NCBI RefSeq assembly: GCF_020687695.1
Contig: NZ_JAJEWL010000002.1
Span: 124,001-188,000, forward strand
DNA length: 64,000 bases
Direction: 5' to 3'
From: Pusillimonas sp. MFBS29
GTDB lineage: Bacteria > Pseudomonadota > Gammaproteobacteria > Burkholderiales > Burkholderiaceae_B
Both the position numbers and the translations under genes were made by a program. Below, in pieces: positions 45,620-54,877 of the stretch (position 1 is its first letter; each line of letters begins with the position of its first letter). Below the pieces are notes generated by a model. It made no database searches and had not been told where the DNA came from. It was given only the letters and a program-made list of their open reading frames with translations.

Positions 45620-47914
45620 ATGACAATTATTCATAGTTTAGGGTATCCACGTATTGGGGCACAGCGCGAACTCAAGCGTGCCGTGGAAGGTTACTGGGCC
45701 GGCAAGCAAAGCGCAGACGAGCTTGACAATGTCGGGCGCATGCTCAGGGCCAGGCACTGGAAGCAGCAAGCACAGGCCGGACTCACGCTGGTGCCTGTAG
45801 GTGATTTTGCCTGGTATGACCATATTCTGGAATGGACTTGCCTGCTGGGGGCGGTGCCTGCACGCTTTGGTCAGTCGGGCACCGAACCGGTGCAGCTCGA
45901 TACCTTGTTTCGCATGGCACGAGGCCGGGCGCCAAGCGGAACCCCCGCCGCCGCTTGTGAGATGACCAAATGGTTCGATACCAATTATCACTACATCGTC
46001 CCCGAGCTGGTTCCCCGGCAGTCCTATCGCATAGCTCGCAGCTATCTGTTTGATCAGATTCGTGAGGCCCAGGAGTTGGGCTATCGGGTCAAGCCGGTCA
46101 TTCCCGGTCCGCTCAGCTGGCTTTGGCTGGGCAAGGGCGATGCCTTTTCGGAAGGTGCCGGTGATACGGCCAAACTGGCCCTGCTCGATACGCTTCTCCC
46201 GGTCTATGTCCAGGTCCTGCAAGAGATCAGGGCGCTCGGCGTAGAGTGGGTACAAATCGACGAGCCCATACTGGGGCTGGATTTGCCCGAACCCTGGCGG
46301 CAGGCCTTTCAGCGTGTGTATGAGACGCTCGCAGAAGGCGGGGTGCGTATACTGCTGGCTACCTATTTCGAGGATCTCAGGGAAAACGCAGGAATACTGC
46401 AAGACCTGTCCGTGGCAGGGGTACATGTCGATCTGGTCCGTGCGCCTGATCAGCTGGCGCGGGTACTGGCCGTTCTAGACGACGAGCAGGTACTTTCGGC
46501 GGGGCTCATAGACGGACGCAATATATGGCGTACCGATCTTGATAAAGCAGCCAAACTGATACGTGCTGCAGCGGCGCAACTTGGTGAGCGGCTTTGGCTG
46601 GCCCCGTCATGCTCCTTGCTCCATGTCCCGGTCGATCTGGACTCCGAACACGAACTTGACGCCGAGTTGCGTGGCTGGCTGTCGTTTGCCAGACAAAAAC
46701 TGGACGAACTCAAGTTGCTGGCAGCTTCCTTAACTGATGAGGTGGATGCCGACACCCAAATTGCCTTGCAGCGTCAACGCGAAGTGCTGCAAGGGCGCAA
46801 GCAATCGGAGCGGATTCATCATCCGGGCGTGCAGGTGCGACTGGAGAATGCCCCTGGCTTGACGCGTAATCGCGCACCATTCTCACAACGCGTTGCCAGC
46901 CAGCAGGGAAGGCTGGGCTTGCCTGCCTATCCGACCACCACCATAGGTTCGTTTCCGCAGACACCAGAGATTCGCCTGGCGCGGCGGGACTGGAGGCAGG
47001 GCGCACTGAGCGACACGGCCTACGAGAAAGCCATGCGGGCTGAAATCGAGCATGTCATTCGCTTCCAGGAACGGATAGGGCTCGATGTGTTAGTGCACGG
47101 CGAACCCGAGCGTAATGACATGGTCGAGTACTTTGGTGAGCTGCTTGGCGGGTTCGCTTTCACCCAGAATGGATGGGTGCAAAGCTATGGCTCGCGTTGC
47201 GTAAAGCCGCCCATCATATTCGGTGATGTGGTTCGCCCTGTAGCAATGACGGTGGGGTGGTCCGCCTATGCGCAATCCCTGACGGACAAGCCGGTGAAGG
47301 GCATGCTGACCGGGCCGGTAACCATACTGCAGTGGTCTTTTGTACGTGACGACCAACCGCGCGAGACGACTTGCCGGCAGCTCGCACTGGCCTTGCGTGA
47401 CGAGGTTGCCGATCTGGAGGCGGCCGGTATTGCGGTGATACAAATTGATGAACCCGCCATACGGGAAGGTTTGCCGCTGCGGCGGGCCGACTGGCAGCAG
47501 TATCTGGACTGGGCCGTGGACTGCTTTCGCCTGTCTACAGCCGGAGCCAGGGAAGACACGCAGATACATACCCACATGTGCTATTCGGAGTTCAATGACA
47601 TCATCGAAGCGATTGCCGCCATGGATGCAGATGTCATCACGATAGAAACCTCACGTTCGAATATGGAGCTGCTCGAGGCATTTGAGGATTTTGACTACCC
47701 GAATGACATCGGCCCGGGCGTTTACGACATCCACTCGCCGAATGTGCCCAGGCTGGAATGGATGGTCGACCTGATCAAGAAGGCCCGTAAACGCTTGCCC
47801 GCCGAACGCTTATGGGTTAATCCTGATTGTGGTTTGAAAACCCGTGGGTGGCCTGAAACAGAAGCAGCCCTGCTCGCCATGGTGAAAGCAGCACAAACAC
47901 TGCGCTATACTTAG
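45620..47914 (+). CDS. metE: Cobalamin-independent methionine synthase MetE
   Basis: A 764-residue enzyme that transfers the methyl group of 5-methyltetrahydropteroyl-triglutamate to homocysteine. The N-terminal barrel starts [19 protein letters not shown]; the C-terminal catalytic barrel starts at [15 protein letters not shown] and carries the zinc ligands in [14 protein letters not shown] (about 650-663) and [12 protein letters not shown] (about 733-744). ATG 45620 was chosen because it gives the usual N-terminus; the frame is open 105 bp further into the MetR box region. Expression should be activated by MetR and homocysteine. No B12 or SAM riboswitch is seen. Confidence 0.97.
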   Translation: MTIIHSLGYPRIGAQRELKRAVEGYWAGKQSADELDNVGRMLRARHWKQQAQAGLTLVPVGDFAWYDHILEWTCLLGAVPARFGQSGTEPVQLDTLFRMARGRAPSGTPAAACEMTKWFDTNYHYIVPELVPRQSYRIARSYLFDQIREAQELGYRVKPVIPGPLSWLWLGKGDAFSEGAGDTAKLALLDTLLPVYVQVLQEIRALGVEWVQIDEPILGLDLPEPWRQAFQRVYETLAEGGVRILLATYFEDLRENAGILQDLSVAGVHVDLVRAPDQLARVLAVLDDEQVLSAGLIDGRNIWRTDLDKAAKLIRAAAAQLGERLWLAPSCSLLHVPVDLDSEHELDAELRGWLSFARQKLDELKLLAASLTDEVDADTQIALQRQREVLQGRKQSERIHHPGVQVRLENAPGLTRNRAPFSQRVASQQGRLGLPAYPTTTIGSFPQTPEIRLARRDWRQGALSDTAYEKAMRAEIEHVIRFQERIGLDVLVHGEPERNDMVEYFGELLGGFAFTQNGWVQSYGSRCVKPPIIFGDVVRPVAMTVGWSAYAQSLTDKPVKGMLTGPVTILQWSFVRDDQPRETTCRQLALALRDEVADLEAAGIAVIQIDEPAIREGLPLRRADWQQYLDWAVDCFRLSTAGAREDTQIHTHMCYSEFNDIIEAIAAMDADVITIETSRSNMELLEAFEDFDYPNDIGPGVYDIHSPNVPRLEWMVDLIKKARKRLPAERLWVNPDCGLKTRGWPETEAALLAMVKAAQTLRYT

Positions 47915-47943
47915 AGGGTTTACCGAATTCGCCTGCCCCGTTC

Positions 47944-48519
47944 ATGCCACTGCCACCACCTGATATTGCCCGCGAGCCATTGCATACGCGTTCCATACGT
48001 GTGAATTCGTATGCACGGGCAGACGGGCAGTGGGACCTTGAAGCCGAGCTCATCGACATCAAGTCTTATGATTTCGACAAGCGCAATGGCACCGTCACCC
48101 ATCCTGCGGGCGAGCCTATCCATCACATGCATCTGCGCGTCACCATTGATGCGCAGTTCGCCATTACGGCGGCGGTCGCGGCATACGATGCCGCGCCCTA
48201 CGACGAGCATTGCAGCTGCATAGCCCCAGACTATCAAGCGCTGGTCGGCATGAACCTGCTGCGCAATTTTCGCCAGGCCGTCAAGAATCGTTTCGCCCGG
48301 GTGGCTGGCTGTACGCACCTGACCGAACTGTCGTATGTGCTGCCCACAGTGGCTGTCCAGACAATGTCGAATCAACGGCGCCAAGAGCAGGCGGCAGACC
48401 CCAGCATCAAACCATTTCAGCTGTCAGGGTGTCATGCCCTGCGGCTGAGCGGACCGGTGGCGCAGGAGTATTATCCGCAGTGGTATGTGGCGCCCGAAGC
48501 AGAGGCAAAGTGCGAGTAG
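47944..48519 (+). CDS. DUF2889 domain protein
   Basis: A 191-residue soluble protein of the DUF2889 family. The family starts with a HTRSIRVNSYARADGQWDLE-type strand (about residues 17-36), then AELIDIKSYDF, IHHMHLRVTIDAQFAI (about 59-74), CSCIAPDYQALVGMNL and a C-terminal ARVAGCTHLTEL segment with Cys and His that could bind metal. Relatives often lie in catabolic operons; no biochemical role is established that I can cite. It lies 29 bp after metE and may share its transcript. Confidence 0.78.
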   Translation: MPLPPPDIAREPLHTRSIRVNSYARADGQWDLEAELIDIKSYDFDKRNGTVTHPAGEPIHHMHLRVTIDAQFAITAAVAAYDAAPYDEHCSCIAPDYQALVGMNLLRNFRQAVKNRFARVAGCTHLTELSYVLPTVAVQTMSNQRRQEQAADPSIKPFQLSGCHALRLSGPVAQEYYPQWYVAPEAEAKCE

Positions 48520-48603
48520 GCAACTCTCAACAGCGAACATTGGCGCCATGCAGCGCTGGCGTCCGCATTATTTTTCTTATTTCTACGTTCTGACAGGTAA
48601 TAA

Positions 48604-49764
48604 ATGAAAATTCACGAGTATCAAGGCAAGGAACTGCTGAAGAAATTTGGCGTGACTGTGCCACGCGGGATTCCTGCTTTTTCCGTCGAAGAGGCCGTTG
48701 CAGCCGCCGAGAAGCTGGGCGGTCCGGTCTGGGTGGTCAAAGCGCAAATTCATGCAGGTGGCCGTGGCAAGGGCGGTGGCGTAAAGCTCGGCCGTTCGCT
48801 CGATGAAGTCCGCCAGCTGTCCTCTGAAATCCTGGGTATGCAACTGGTCACACACCAGACCGGCCCCGAAGGCCAGAAAGTGCGTCGCCTGTACATCGAA
48901 GAGGGCGCCGACATTCAGCAAGAATATTACCTCTCCGCAGTCACCGACCGCGCCACGCAGAAAGTGGCTTTCATTGCCTCAAGCGAAGGCGGTATGGATA
49001 TCGAAGAGGTTGCCCAGTCTACGCCGGAAAAGATCATCACCGTGATGGTCGATCCGCTGAAGGGCTTCACCCAGGCCGATGGCGAGACACTCGCCAAGGG
49101 CGTGGGCATGCCCGCCGATTCCGTAGCGCAGTTCATTGATATCTGCCAGAAGGTTTATGCCTGCTACATGGAAACCGACGCTTCGCTGGTCGAAATCAAC
49201 CCCCTGAATCGCGACAGCAAGGGCAATATCATTGCACTCGACGCGAAATTCAACTTCGATTCCAACGCACTGTTCCGTCATCCCGAAATCGTTGAGTACC
49301 GCGACCTGGACGAAGAGGACCCTGCTGAAATCGAAGCCAGCAAGTTTGATCTTGCCTATATTCAGCTCGACGGCAATATCGGCTGCCTGGTGAACGGTGC
49401 CGGTCTGGCCATGGCCACCATGGACACCATCAAGCTGTTTGGCGGCGAACCTGCCAACTTCCTGGATGTGGGCGGCGGCGCCACGGCCGAGAAAGTCACC
49501 GAGGCTTTCAAGATCATGCTCAAGAACGAAGGCGTCAAGGCCATTCTGGTCAACATCTTTGGCGGCATCATGCGTTGCGACATCATTGCCGAAGGCGTGA
49601 TCGCAGCATGCAAGGCGGTCAACCTCAGCGTGCCGCTGGTCGTGCGCATGAAGGGCACCAACGAAGAGCTGGGCAAGAAGCTGCTGGCCGAATCGGGTCT
49701 GCCCATCATCAGCGCTGACACCATGGCCGAAGCCGCGACCAAAGTCGTAGCCGCCGCGAAATAA
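48604..49764 (+). CDS. sucC: Succinyl-CoA synthetase beta subunit
   Basis: A 386-residue ADP-forming succinyl-CoA ligase beta chain, part of the TCA cycle. The ATP-grasp domain begins [20 protein letters not shown] and has [19 protein letters not shown] (about residues 42-60). The CoA-ligase domain has [18 protein letters not shown] (about 258-275) and [13 protein letters not shown]. The C-terminus ends [12 protein letters not shown]. sucD follows after 22 bp. The antisense strand is open over long stretches, as expected from the GC-rich third positions, and is not a gene. Confidence 0.98.
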   Translation: MKIHEYQGKELLKKFGVTVPRGIPAFSVEEAVAAAEKLGGPVWVVKAQIHAGGRGKGGGVKLGRSLDEVRQLSSEILGMQLVTHQTGPEGQKVRRLYIEEGADIQQEYYLSAVTDRATQKVAFIASSEGGMDIEEVAQSTPEKIITVMVDPLKGFTQADGETLAKGVGMPADSVAQFIDICQKVYACYMETDASLVEINPLNRDSKGNIIALDAKFNFDSNALFRHPEIVEYRDLDEEDPAEIEASKFDLAYIQLDGNIGCLVNGAGLAMATMDTIKLFGGEPANFLDVGGGATAEKVTEAFKIMLKNEGVKAILVNIFGGIMRCDIIAEGVIAACKAVNLSVPLVVRMKGTNEELGKKLLAESGLPIISADTMAEAATKVVAAAK

Positions 49765-49786
49765 GAATATTGCCAAGGATTTGTAA

Positions 49787-50668
49787 ATGTCGATTCTGAT
49801 CAACAAAGACACTAAAGTCATTACCCAGGGAATCACCGGAAAGACCGGCCAGTTCCACACTCACATGTGCCGCGAGTACGCGAATGGCAAAGAAGCCTTC
49901 GTTGCTGGCGTACACCCCAAGAAGGCAGGCGAAAATTTCGAAGGCGTGCCCATCTTTGGTTCGGTCAAGGATGCCAAGGCTGAAACCGGTGCTACGGTGT
50001 CCGTCGTTTATGTTCCGCCAGCAGGCGCAGCGGCAGCCATCTGGGAAGCGGTTGAAGCCGACCTCGATCTGGTCATCTGCATCACCGAAGGCATTCCAGT
50101 GCGCGATATGCTTGAGTTGCGCAACCGCATGCGTGAGCAGAACAAGAAAACCTTGTTGCTCGGACCAAACTGCCCCGGTCTGATTACACCCGATGAAATC
50201 AAGATCGGCATCATGCCAGGCCATATCTCCCGCAAGGGTCGTATCGGCGTGGTCAGCCGTTCCGGCACCCTGACCTATGAAGCAGTGGCTCAGCTGACCG
50301 AACTCGGTCTTGGCCAGTCTTCCGCAGTGGGTATTGGCGGCGACCCCATCAACGGTCTGAAGCACATTGACGTTCTGAAAATGTTCAACGACGATCCCGA
50401 TACCGACGCCGTTGTCATGATTGGTGAAATTGGTGGCCCTGACGAAGTCAATGCCGCCGAGTGGGCCAAAGACAATATGAAGAAACCTGTGGTCGGCTTT
50501 ATTGCCGGTGTAACGGCTCCTGCCGGCAAACGCATGGGCCATGCCGGTGCGCTGATCTCCGGTGGTGCTGATACGGCTGATGCCAAGCTTGAAATCATGG
50601 AAGCCTGCGGCATACGCACGACCCGTGATCCATCCGAAATGGGCAAATTGCTCAAGTCGGTACTGTAA
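49787..50668 (+). CDS. sucD: Succinyl-CoA synthetase alpha subunit
   Basis: A 293-residue alpha chain. The CoA-binding fold opens ILINKDTKVITQGITGKTG (residues 3-21). GPNCPGLITP (about 126-135) and the phospho-histidine loop GKRMGHAGALISGGADTA (about 243-260, His near 248) are intact. It forms the heterotetramer with SucC, encoded directly upstream. The stop is followed by a GC-rich hairpin without a T-tract. Confidence 0.98.
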   Translation: MSILINKDTKVITQGITGKTGQFHTHMCREYANGKEAFVAGVHPKKAGENFEGVPIFGSVKDAKAETGATVSVVYVPPAGAAAAIWEAVEADLDLVICITEGIPVRDMLELRNRMREQNKKTLLLGPNCPGLITPDEIKIGIMPGHISRKGRIGVVSRSGTLTYEAVAQLTELGLGQSSAVGIGGDPINGLKHIDVLKMFNDDPDTDAVVMIGEIGGPDEVNAAEWAKDNMKKPVVGFIAGVTAPAGKRMGHAGALISGGADTADAKLEIMEACGIRTTRDPSEMGKLLKSVL

Positions 50669-50688
50669 GCAGTACATCTAGTAGTTGT

Positions 50689-50711
50689 CCGGCCCTGCCT
50701 GGCAGGGTCGG
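50689..50711 (+). terminator. Possible hairpin terminator after sucD
   Basis: CCGGCCCTGCC and GGCAGGGTCGG form an almost perfect stem 20 bp after sucD, but the loop is tight and no T-run follows, so intrinsic termination is doubtful. Confidence 0.3.
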
Positions 50712-50873
50712 AATACCGCGCGGTCAGCCTTAAGGTTTCAAGACCGGCCGCGTGAGCAGGGCCTTGCGGCGAACCCCTTGAACAGCTGAATTATAATGGC
50801 CCGTTTTTTTTCCCGTCGTACTGGCTGCGGCCGGGGATGTTTCCATACGCCTTGATTAAAACGGACAATAGAA

Positions 50874-51575
50874 ATGCTTGAGTTCTTTCAGTCACTACAC
50901 TGGGGTGCTGTATTCCAGATCATCCTGATCGATATTTTGCTCGGCGGCGACAATGCCGTCGTGATTGCGCTGGCTTGTCGTAATCTTGAACACAAGCAGC
51001 GTATAAAAGGTATTTTGTGGGGCACGGCGGGTGCCATCATACTTCGCGTACTGCTGATCGCCTTTGCCCTGACATTGCTGGGCATTCCCTTCCTTAAACT
51101 GGTAGGCGGTGCCTTGCTGGTATGGATAGGGGTCAAGCTGCTGATCCCCGACGAAGACGAGCACGGCAACATCAAGGGCGGAAGCTCCGTATGGTCTGCC
51201 GTCAAGACCATTCTGATCGCCGACTTCGTCATGAGTCTGGACAACGTAATCGCGATTGCTGGTGCAGCCCAGAACACGCATCTTGATCACCAGCTCTACT
51301 ACGTCATTTTCGGTCTGGTCGTAAGCGTGCCCATCATTATTTGGGGCAGTACATTGGTGCTGAAGCTGATCGACCGCTTCCCCATTGTCGTACTGTTTGG
51401 CGCCGCCTTGCTGGGTTGGATTGCCGGCGGTATGCTGGTTACCGACGTCTTTGTTGTTGAAAAATTCGGCCCCATATCAAGCACAACCAAGATTACTGCA
51501 GAAGTCATCGGTGCCATTCTGGTTGTCGCTCTGGGGAAATTGCTTGGCTCGCGCAAGGCGTCTGCAGCCAAATAA
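50874..51575 (+). CDS. TerC family integral membrane protein
   Basis: A 233-residue inner-membrane protein with about seven membrane segments. The two TerC acidic motifs are present: DILLGGDNAVVIALACRNL (about residues 20-38) and DFVMSLDNVIAIAGAA (about 116-131). Family members export Mn2+ or help load metal into secreted enzymes, and some are linked to tellurite resistance. The 200-bp region upstream has an AATTATAATGG stretch that could be a -10 box. A 41-residue membrane peptide gene begins 8 bp after its stop. Confidence 0.88.
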   Translation: MLEFFQSLHWGAVFQIILIDILLGGDNAVVIALACRNLEHKQRIKGILWGTAGAIILRVLLIAFALTLLGIPFLKLVGGALLVWIGVKLLIPDEDEHGNIKGGSSVWSAVKTILIADFVMSLDNVIAIAGAAQNTHLDHQLYYVIFGLVVSVPIIIWGSTLVLKLIDRFPIVVLFGAALLGWIAGGMLVTDVFVVEKFGPISSTTKITAEVIGAILVVALGKLLGSRKASAAK

Positions 51576-51583
51576 GGGTACAC

Positions 51584-51709
51584 ATGAGTCTATTCAAAAC
51601 GTCCGGGCGCAAGAAGCCTGACGAGTCAGGCCTGTCTTTATTGCAAGGTCTGGGCATATTGGCCCTGATCGGTATTGCAGCTGCTGTCTTGCTCAATATT
51701 TTTGCTTAG
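51584..51709 (+). CDS. 41-residue single-span membrane peptide
   Basis: ATG 51584 opens a 41-codon frame, [16 protein letters not shown] followed by a continuous hydrophobic helix (about residues 18-40, [19 protein letters not shown]) and a stop at 51707-51709. The positively charged N-terminus should remain inside. It is packed between terC (8 bp before) and hemC (7 bp after), with AAGGGT as a possible ribosome-binding site, so it is probably translated. It is too short for many gene finders. Function unknown; an accessory to TerC is the simplest guess. Confidence 0.6.
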   Translation: MSLFKTSGRKKPDESGLSLLQGLGILALIGIAAAVLLNIFA

Positions 51710-51716
51710 AGGCGGC

Positions 51717-52664
51717 ATGTCGGAAGCTCCAGCAAAACTCGTTATCGCCACTCGTGCGAGCCGGCTTGCCCTGTGGCAGGCCGAGCACGTACGCGACCGC
51801 CTGCAAACCCTGTATCCGTCGTGCCAGGTCAGCCTGCTTACCATGACGACCCGGGGCGACCAGATACTTGATCGCAGTTTGTCCAAGGTCGGTGGCAAGG
51901 GTTTGTTCGTCAAGGAACTGGAAACGGCATTGCTTGATGGTCGTGCCGACCTGGCCGTACATTCGCTCAAAGACGTGCCGGTCGACATGCAAAGCCCGTT
52001 TCTGCTGTCGGTCATCCTCGAGCGTGACGATCCTCGTGATGCATTTGTGTCCAACCATTACGCCTCGCTCGACGAACTGCCCGACGGCAGTGTGGTGGGC
52101 ACTTCAAGTCTGCGTCGCGAGGCCCAGTTGCGTCAGCGTTATCCTGCACTGCAGGTTCAGCCTTTGCGCGGCAATCTGGATACCCGTCTGGGCAAGCTTG
52201 ATCATGGTGACTATACGGCCATCATCCTTGCCGCCGCCGGCCTCAGGCGCCTTGGCCTCGAGTCCAGGATTCGCAGCTATCTTACGCCAGAGCAAAGCCT
52301 CCCGGCAGCGGGTCAGGGTGCTCTGGGTATAGAAATCCATGAATCGCGCACTGACATGCAGGCATGGCTGGCGCCATTGGCCGATCCTGACACCACCGCC
52401 TGCGCGCTGGCCGAAAGGGCAGTGTCACGCGTACTGGGCGGGTCCTGCCAGGTGCCCCTGGCTGCATTTGCGCAACGCGACGGCAATACGCTCAAGGTCA
52501 GTGGCCTGGTCGCCGAGCCTGACGGCTCGCGTATCATCAGGGCCCAGGCATCGGGCTCGCTTGAAGAGGCTGAACAGCTCGGAGAGCGCATCGCCCACGA
52601 GTTGCTGGACCATGGCGCTCGCGCAATACTCGACAAACTCGTGGCACCTGACGCTGCCTCATAA
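51717..52664 (+). CDS. hemC: Hydroxymethylbilane synthase (porphobilinogen deaminase)
   Basis: A 315-residue enzyme that joins four porphobilinogens into hydroxymethylbilane. The sequence [20 protein letters not shown] opens domain 1, [18 protein letters not shown] (about residues 54-71) and [10 protein letters not shown] (about 82-91) follow, and [13 protein letters not shown] (about 240-252) holds the cysteine that carries the dipyrromethane cofactor. ATG 51717 follows GAGGCGG; an upstream TTG at 51675 would overlap the small membrane peptide. It is the first of four heme genes in a row. Confidence 0.97.
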   Translation: MSEAPAKLVIATRASRLALWQAEHVRDRLQTLYPSCQVSLLTMTTRGDQILDRSLSKVGGKGLFVKELETALLDGRADLAVHSLKDVPVDMQSPFLLSVILERDDPRDAFVSNHYASLDELPDGSVVGTSSLRREAQLRQRYPALQVQPLRGNLDTRLGKLDHGDYTAIILAAAGLRRLGLESRIRSYLTPEQSLPAAGQGALGIEIHESRTDMQAWLAPLADPDTTACALAERAVSRVLGGSCQVPLAAFAQRDGNTLKVSGLVAEPDGSRIIRAQASGSLEEAEQLGERIAHELLDHGARAILDKLVAPDAAS

Positions 52665-52676
52665 GGGGCATTCATC

Positions 52677-53492
52677 GTGTCTGCAACGGCTTTGACGCCC
52701 CGTGTCGTTCTGACACGTCCGCAAGGCAAGAACGAAGCCCTGGCCCGACGCCTGTCGGGTGCAGGCTTGCCGGCCTTGTTGCTGCCGGCCTTGCACATAC
52801 AGTCATTGCCAGCGGACGCTGCCCATATTCCCGATCCAGACGCCTACGATCTGCTGGTGTTCGTCAGCGGCCATGCGCTGCAGTTTTACCTGCAGGCGCT
52901 GGATGAGCGCCGTGCCGGCTGGCGCTGGCCCGTGCATACGCGGGCTGCCACAGTAGGCGGTACGAGTGCGCGCATGCTCCGGGAGGCCGACTTCATTGCT
53001 TCATCGCAGATCATCCATCCTGGACCTGACCTCAGTCAGGACTCCGAAAGTCTGTGGCATTTGCTGCAACCCCGCCTTAATACCTTGAAAAAAGTTTTGA
53101 TCATCAGGGGACGGACGGGCAGGGAGTGGCTGGGGAGCAAGCTGGAACAGGCCGGTGTGCAAGTGGACCGCGTGGCGATGTACGACCGGATTCCCGCGCT
53201 GTGGGATACGCAGCAAGCTGAACAACTGGGTCAGGTACTCGGCCAGGCAGAGCCCTGCGTATTCTTGCTTACCAGTAGCGAGAGTCTGGACGCCGTACAT
53301 GCCAACGTCCGGCGTCTTGGGCTGGAGCATGGTTGGGCGCGGTCGCGCTTTGTCGTTATTCACGAGCGCATCGCGCGCCGTTTACAATCGTCACTTCAGG
53401 CATCTGGTAAGGTAGAGCCGGCAATGGTAAAAATATGCCAACCGGGCGATGACACCATTTTTCAGATGATCACGCTCGCCGCAGCACTTTAA
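52677..53492 (+). CDS. hemD: Uroporphyrinogen-III synthase
   Basis: A 271-residue enzyme that closes and flips ring D of hydroxymethylbilane. It is poorly conserved as usual for HemD, but VVLTRPQGKNEALARRLSGA at the start, LVFVSGHALQFYLQAL (about residues 60-75), VLIIRGRTGREWL (about 140-152) and VFLLTSSESLDAVHANV (about 199-215) fit the two-domain fold. Start codon GTG, 12 bp after hemC. Its position in hemC-hemD-hemX-hemY is what makes the call firm. Confidence 0.93.
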   Translation: MSATALTPRVVLTRPQGKNEALARRLSGAGLPALLLPALHIQSLPADAAHIPDPDAYDLLVFVSGHALQFYLQALDERRAGWRWPVHTRAATVGGTSARMLREADFIASSQIIHPGPDLSQDSESLWHLLQPRLNTLKKVLIIRGRTGREWLGSKLEQAGVQVDRVAMYDRIPALWDTQQAEQLGQVLGQAEPCVFLLTSSESLDAVHANVRRLGLEHGWARSRFVVIHERIARRLQSSLQASGKVEPAMVKICQPGDDTIFQMITLAAAL

Positions 53493-53519
53493 GCAAGCAC
53501 CTAGGATTACAATCTCGTC

Positions 53520-54866
53520 ATGACCGATAAAAACACCGAGATCTCGCAGGCATCAGCCGCAACTACGCCGGTCAAACCGGGGCCGGCCACCAGCGCCCCC
53601 AAGCCCGCGAGCAAGGCCCCCAAGGCCGCCAAGGCCAGATCGCCATGGCTACCCGCTTTCATCGTCGTGCTGATCATTGCCGCGATCCTGGCTGCGCTGG
53701 TCTGGTATCAGCAGAAACAATTCGAGCAAACCCGTGCGCAGCTCATCAGTCAGGTTCAAAGCAGCAACAGCACTGTCAGCCAGGCCGTCGAGCAATCCCG
53801 TCAGGCGCTGGCGCTCACTCAGGAACAATCAGGCCAGATTTCGGCACTGGAAAATTCCTTGCGTCAGTTTCAGGGGCAGGTCGATGGCCTGGATCAAGCC
53901 TTCCAGACGCTCACCGACAGCGGCTCCGATCTGGTACTGATCAACGACGTTGATCACCTGGTCACGATCGCGCAACAGCAGTTGCAGCTGGGTGGCAACG
54001 TTGCCAATGCGGTAATCTCGCTCGAAACAGCCCAGGCGCAGCTTGCCAGGGCCAATCGTCCTGCGCTGGCATCCCTGCAACAAACACTGAATGGTGATCT
54101 CGACCGCTTGCGGGCCACCTCTACTATCGATATTGCGGCCTTGTCGACCCAGCTCGACGAGCTCAGCGGTCTGGTCAGCGAAGCGCCGCTCATGGTGCCC
54201 GACGATGCTGCACCGGAACCCGTGCCGGCACCACACGCCGCTGCCACGACTACGGCGCCAGCCAACGAACCCCAGCCCGCGCAGAACGACTCCGCGCCCT
54301 GGTGGCAGCAAAGCCTTGATACCGCTCTCGGCTGGAGTAAAGAAGCCTGGGATTCCGTGCGTCAGGATCTCGGTGAGTTCATTACAGTACGCCGTGTCGA
54401 TGACGCCACCGCTTTGCTGATGTCACCGGATCAGGCTACGCGGTTTCGTGAAACCTTGCGCTTGCGTGTCATGACGGCACAACTGGCGCTCATGATGAAG
54501 CAACCCAAGATCTGGCAAGCCGAGACTGCTGCCCTGGTCACTTCCATCGAGTCGCGCTTTGACGAGCGTTCAGCACAAACCCGTCGGGCCCTGAAGATTG
54601 CGCGCCAAATGGCCGACACCAATATCGATGCCAAGCTCCCAACGGTAGACAACACCATACAGGCGCTTGAAGTTTTGCGTGCAGAACAAGTGAACCGGCA
54701 AAAGCTGGAAGGCACGCAGGCCGATACGCCAGCCTCCGGGCCCGAGCAGATAGAACAAACCCCTGATGCGTCACAGCCCGTCCAGGAAGCGCCCGAGGCT
54801 GTTCAGCCAGAGCAGGCGGATCCCGCCCAGGCAGACAGCTCGCCGGTTGAAACGGCCGAGTCATAA
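53520..54866 (+). CDS. hemX: HemX-like membrane protein
   Basis: A 448-residue protein with a Pro/Ala/Lys-rich cytoplasmic start, one membrane span (about residues 43-63) and a periplasmic coiled-coil region (QFEQTRAQLISQVQSSNSTV and on, to about residue 125), then the HemX globular part with VDDATALLMSPDQATRFRETL (about 294-314). The last 60 residues are acidic and Gln/Pro-rich. Despite an old annotation as a methyltransferase, HemX lacks the SAM-binding fold and its exact job in heme or siroheme synthesis is unresolved. It lies 27 bp after hemD and 11 bp before hemY. Confidence 0.9.
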   Translation: MTDKNTEISQASAATTPVKPGPATSAPKPASKAPKAAKARSPWLPAFIVVLIIAAILAALVWYQQKQFEQTRAQLISQVQSSNSTVSQAVEQSRQALALTQEQSGQISALENSLRQFQGQVDGLDQAFQTLTDSGSDLVLINDVDHLVTIAQQQLQLGGNVANAVISLETAQAQLARANRPALASLQQTLNGDLDRLRATSTIDIAALSTQLDELSGLVSEAPLMVPDDAAPEPVPAPHAAATTTAPANEPQPAQNDSAPWWQQSLDTALGWSKEAWDSVRQDLGEFITVRRVDDATALLMSPDQATRFRETLRLRVMTAQLALMMKQPKIWQAETAALVTSIESRFDERSAQTRRALKIARQMADTNIDAKLPTVDNTIQALEVLRAEQVNRQKLEGTQADTPASGPEQIEQTPDASQPVQEAPEAVQPEQADPAQADSSPVETAES

Positions 54867-54877
54867 GGGGTCACATC

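Noticed and set aside
48979-50677. Two long antisense frames over sucC and sucD
   Set aside because: Shadows of highly biased housekeeping genes, without ribosome-binding sites or domains.
50712-50873. yybP-ykoY manganese riboswitch upstream of terC
   Set aside because: I could not find the conserved helices or loop sequences of that riboswitch; only a possible -10 box is visible.
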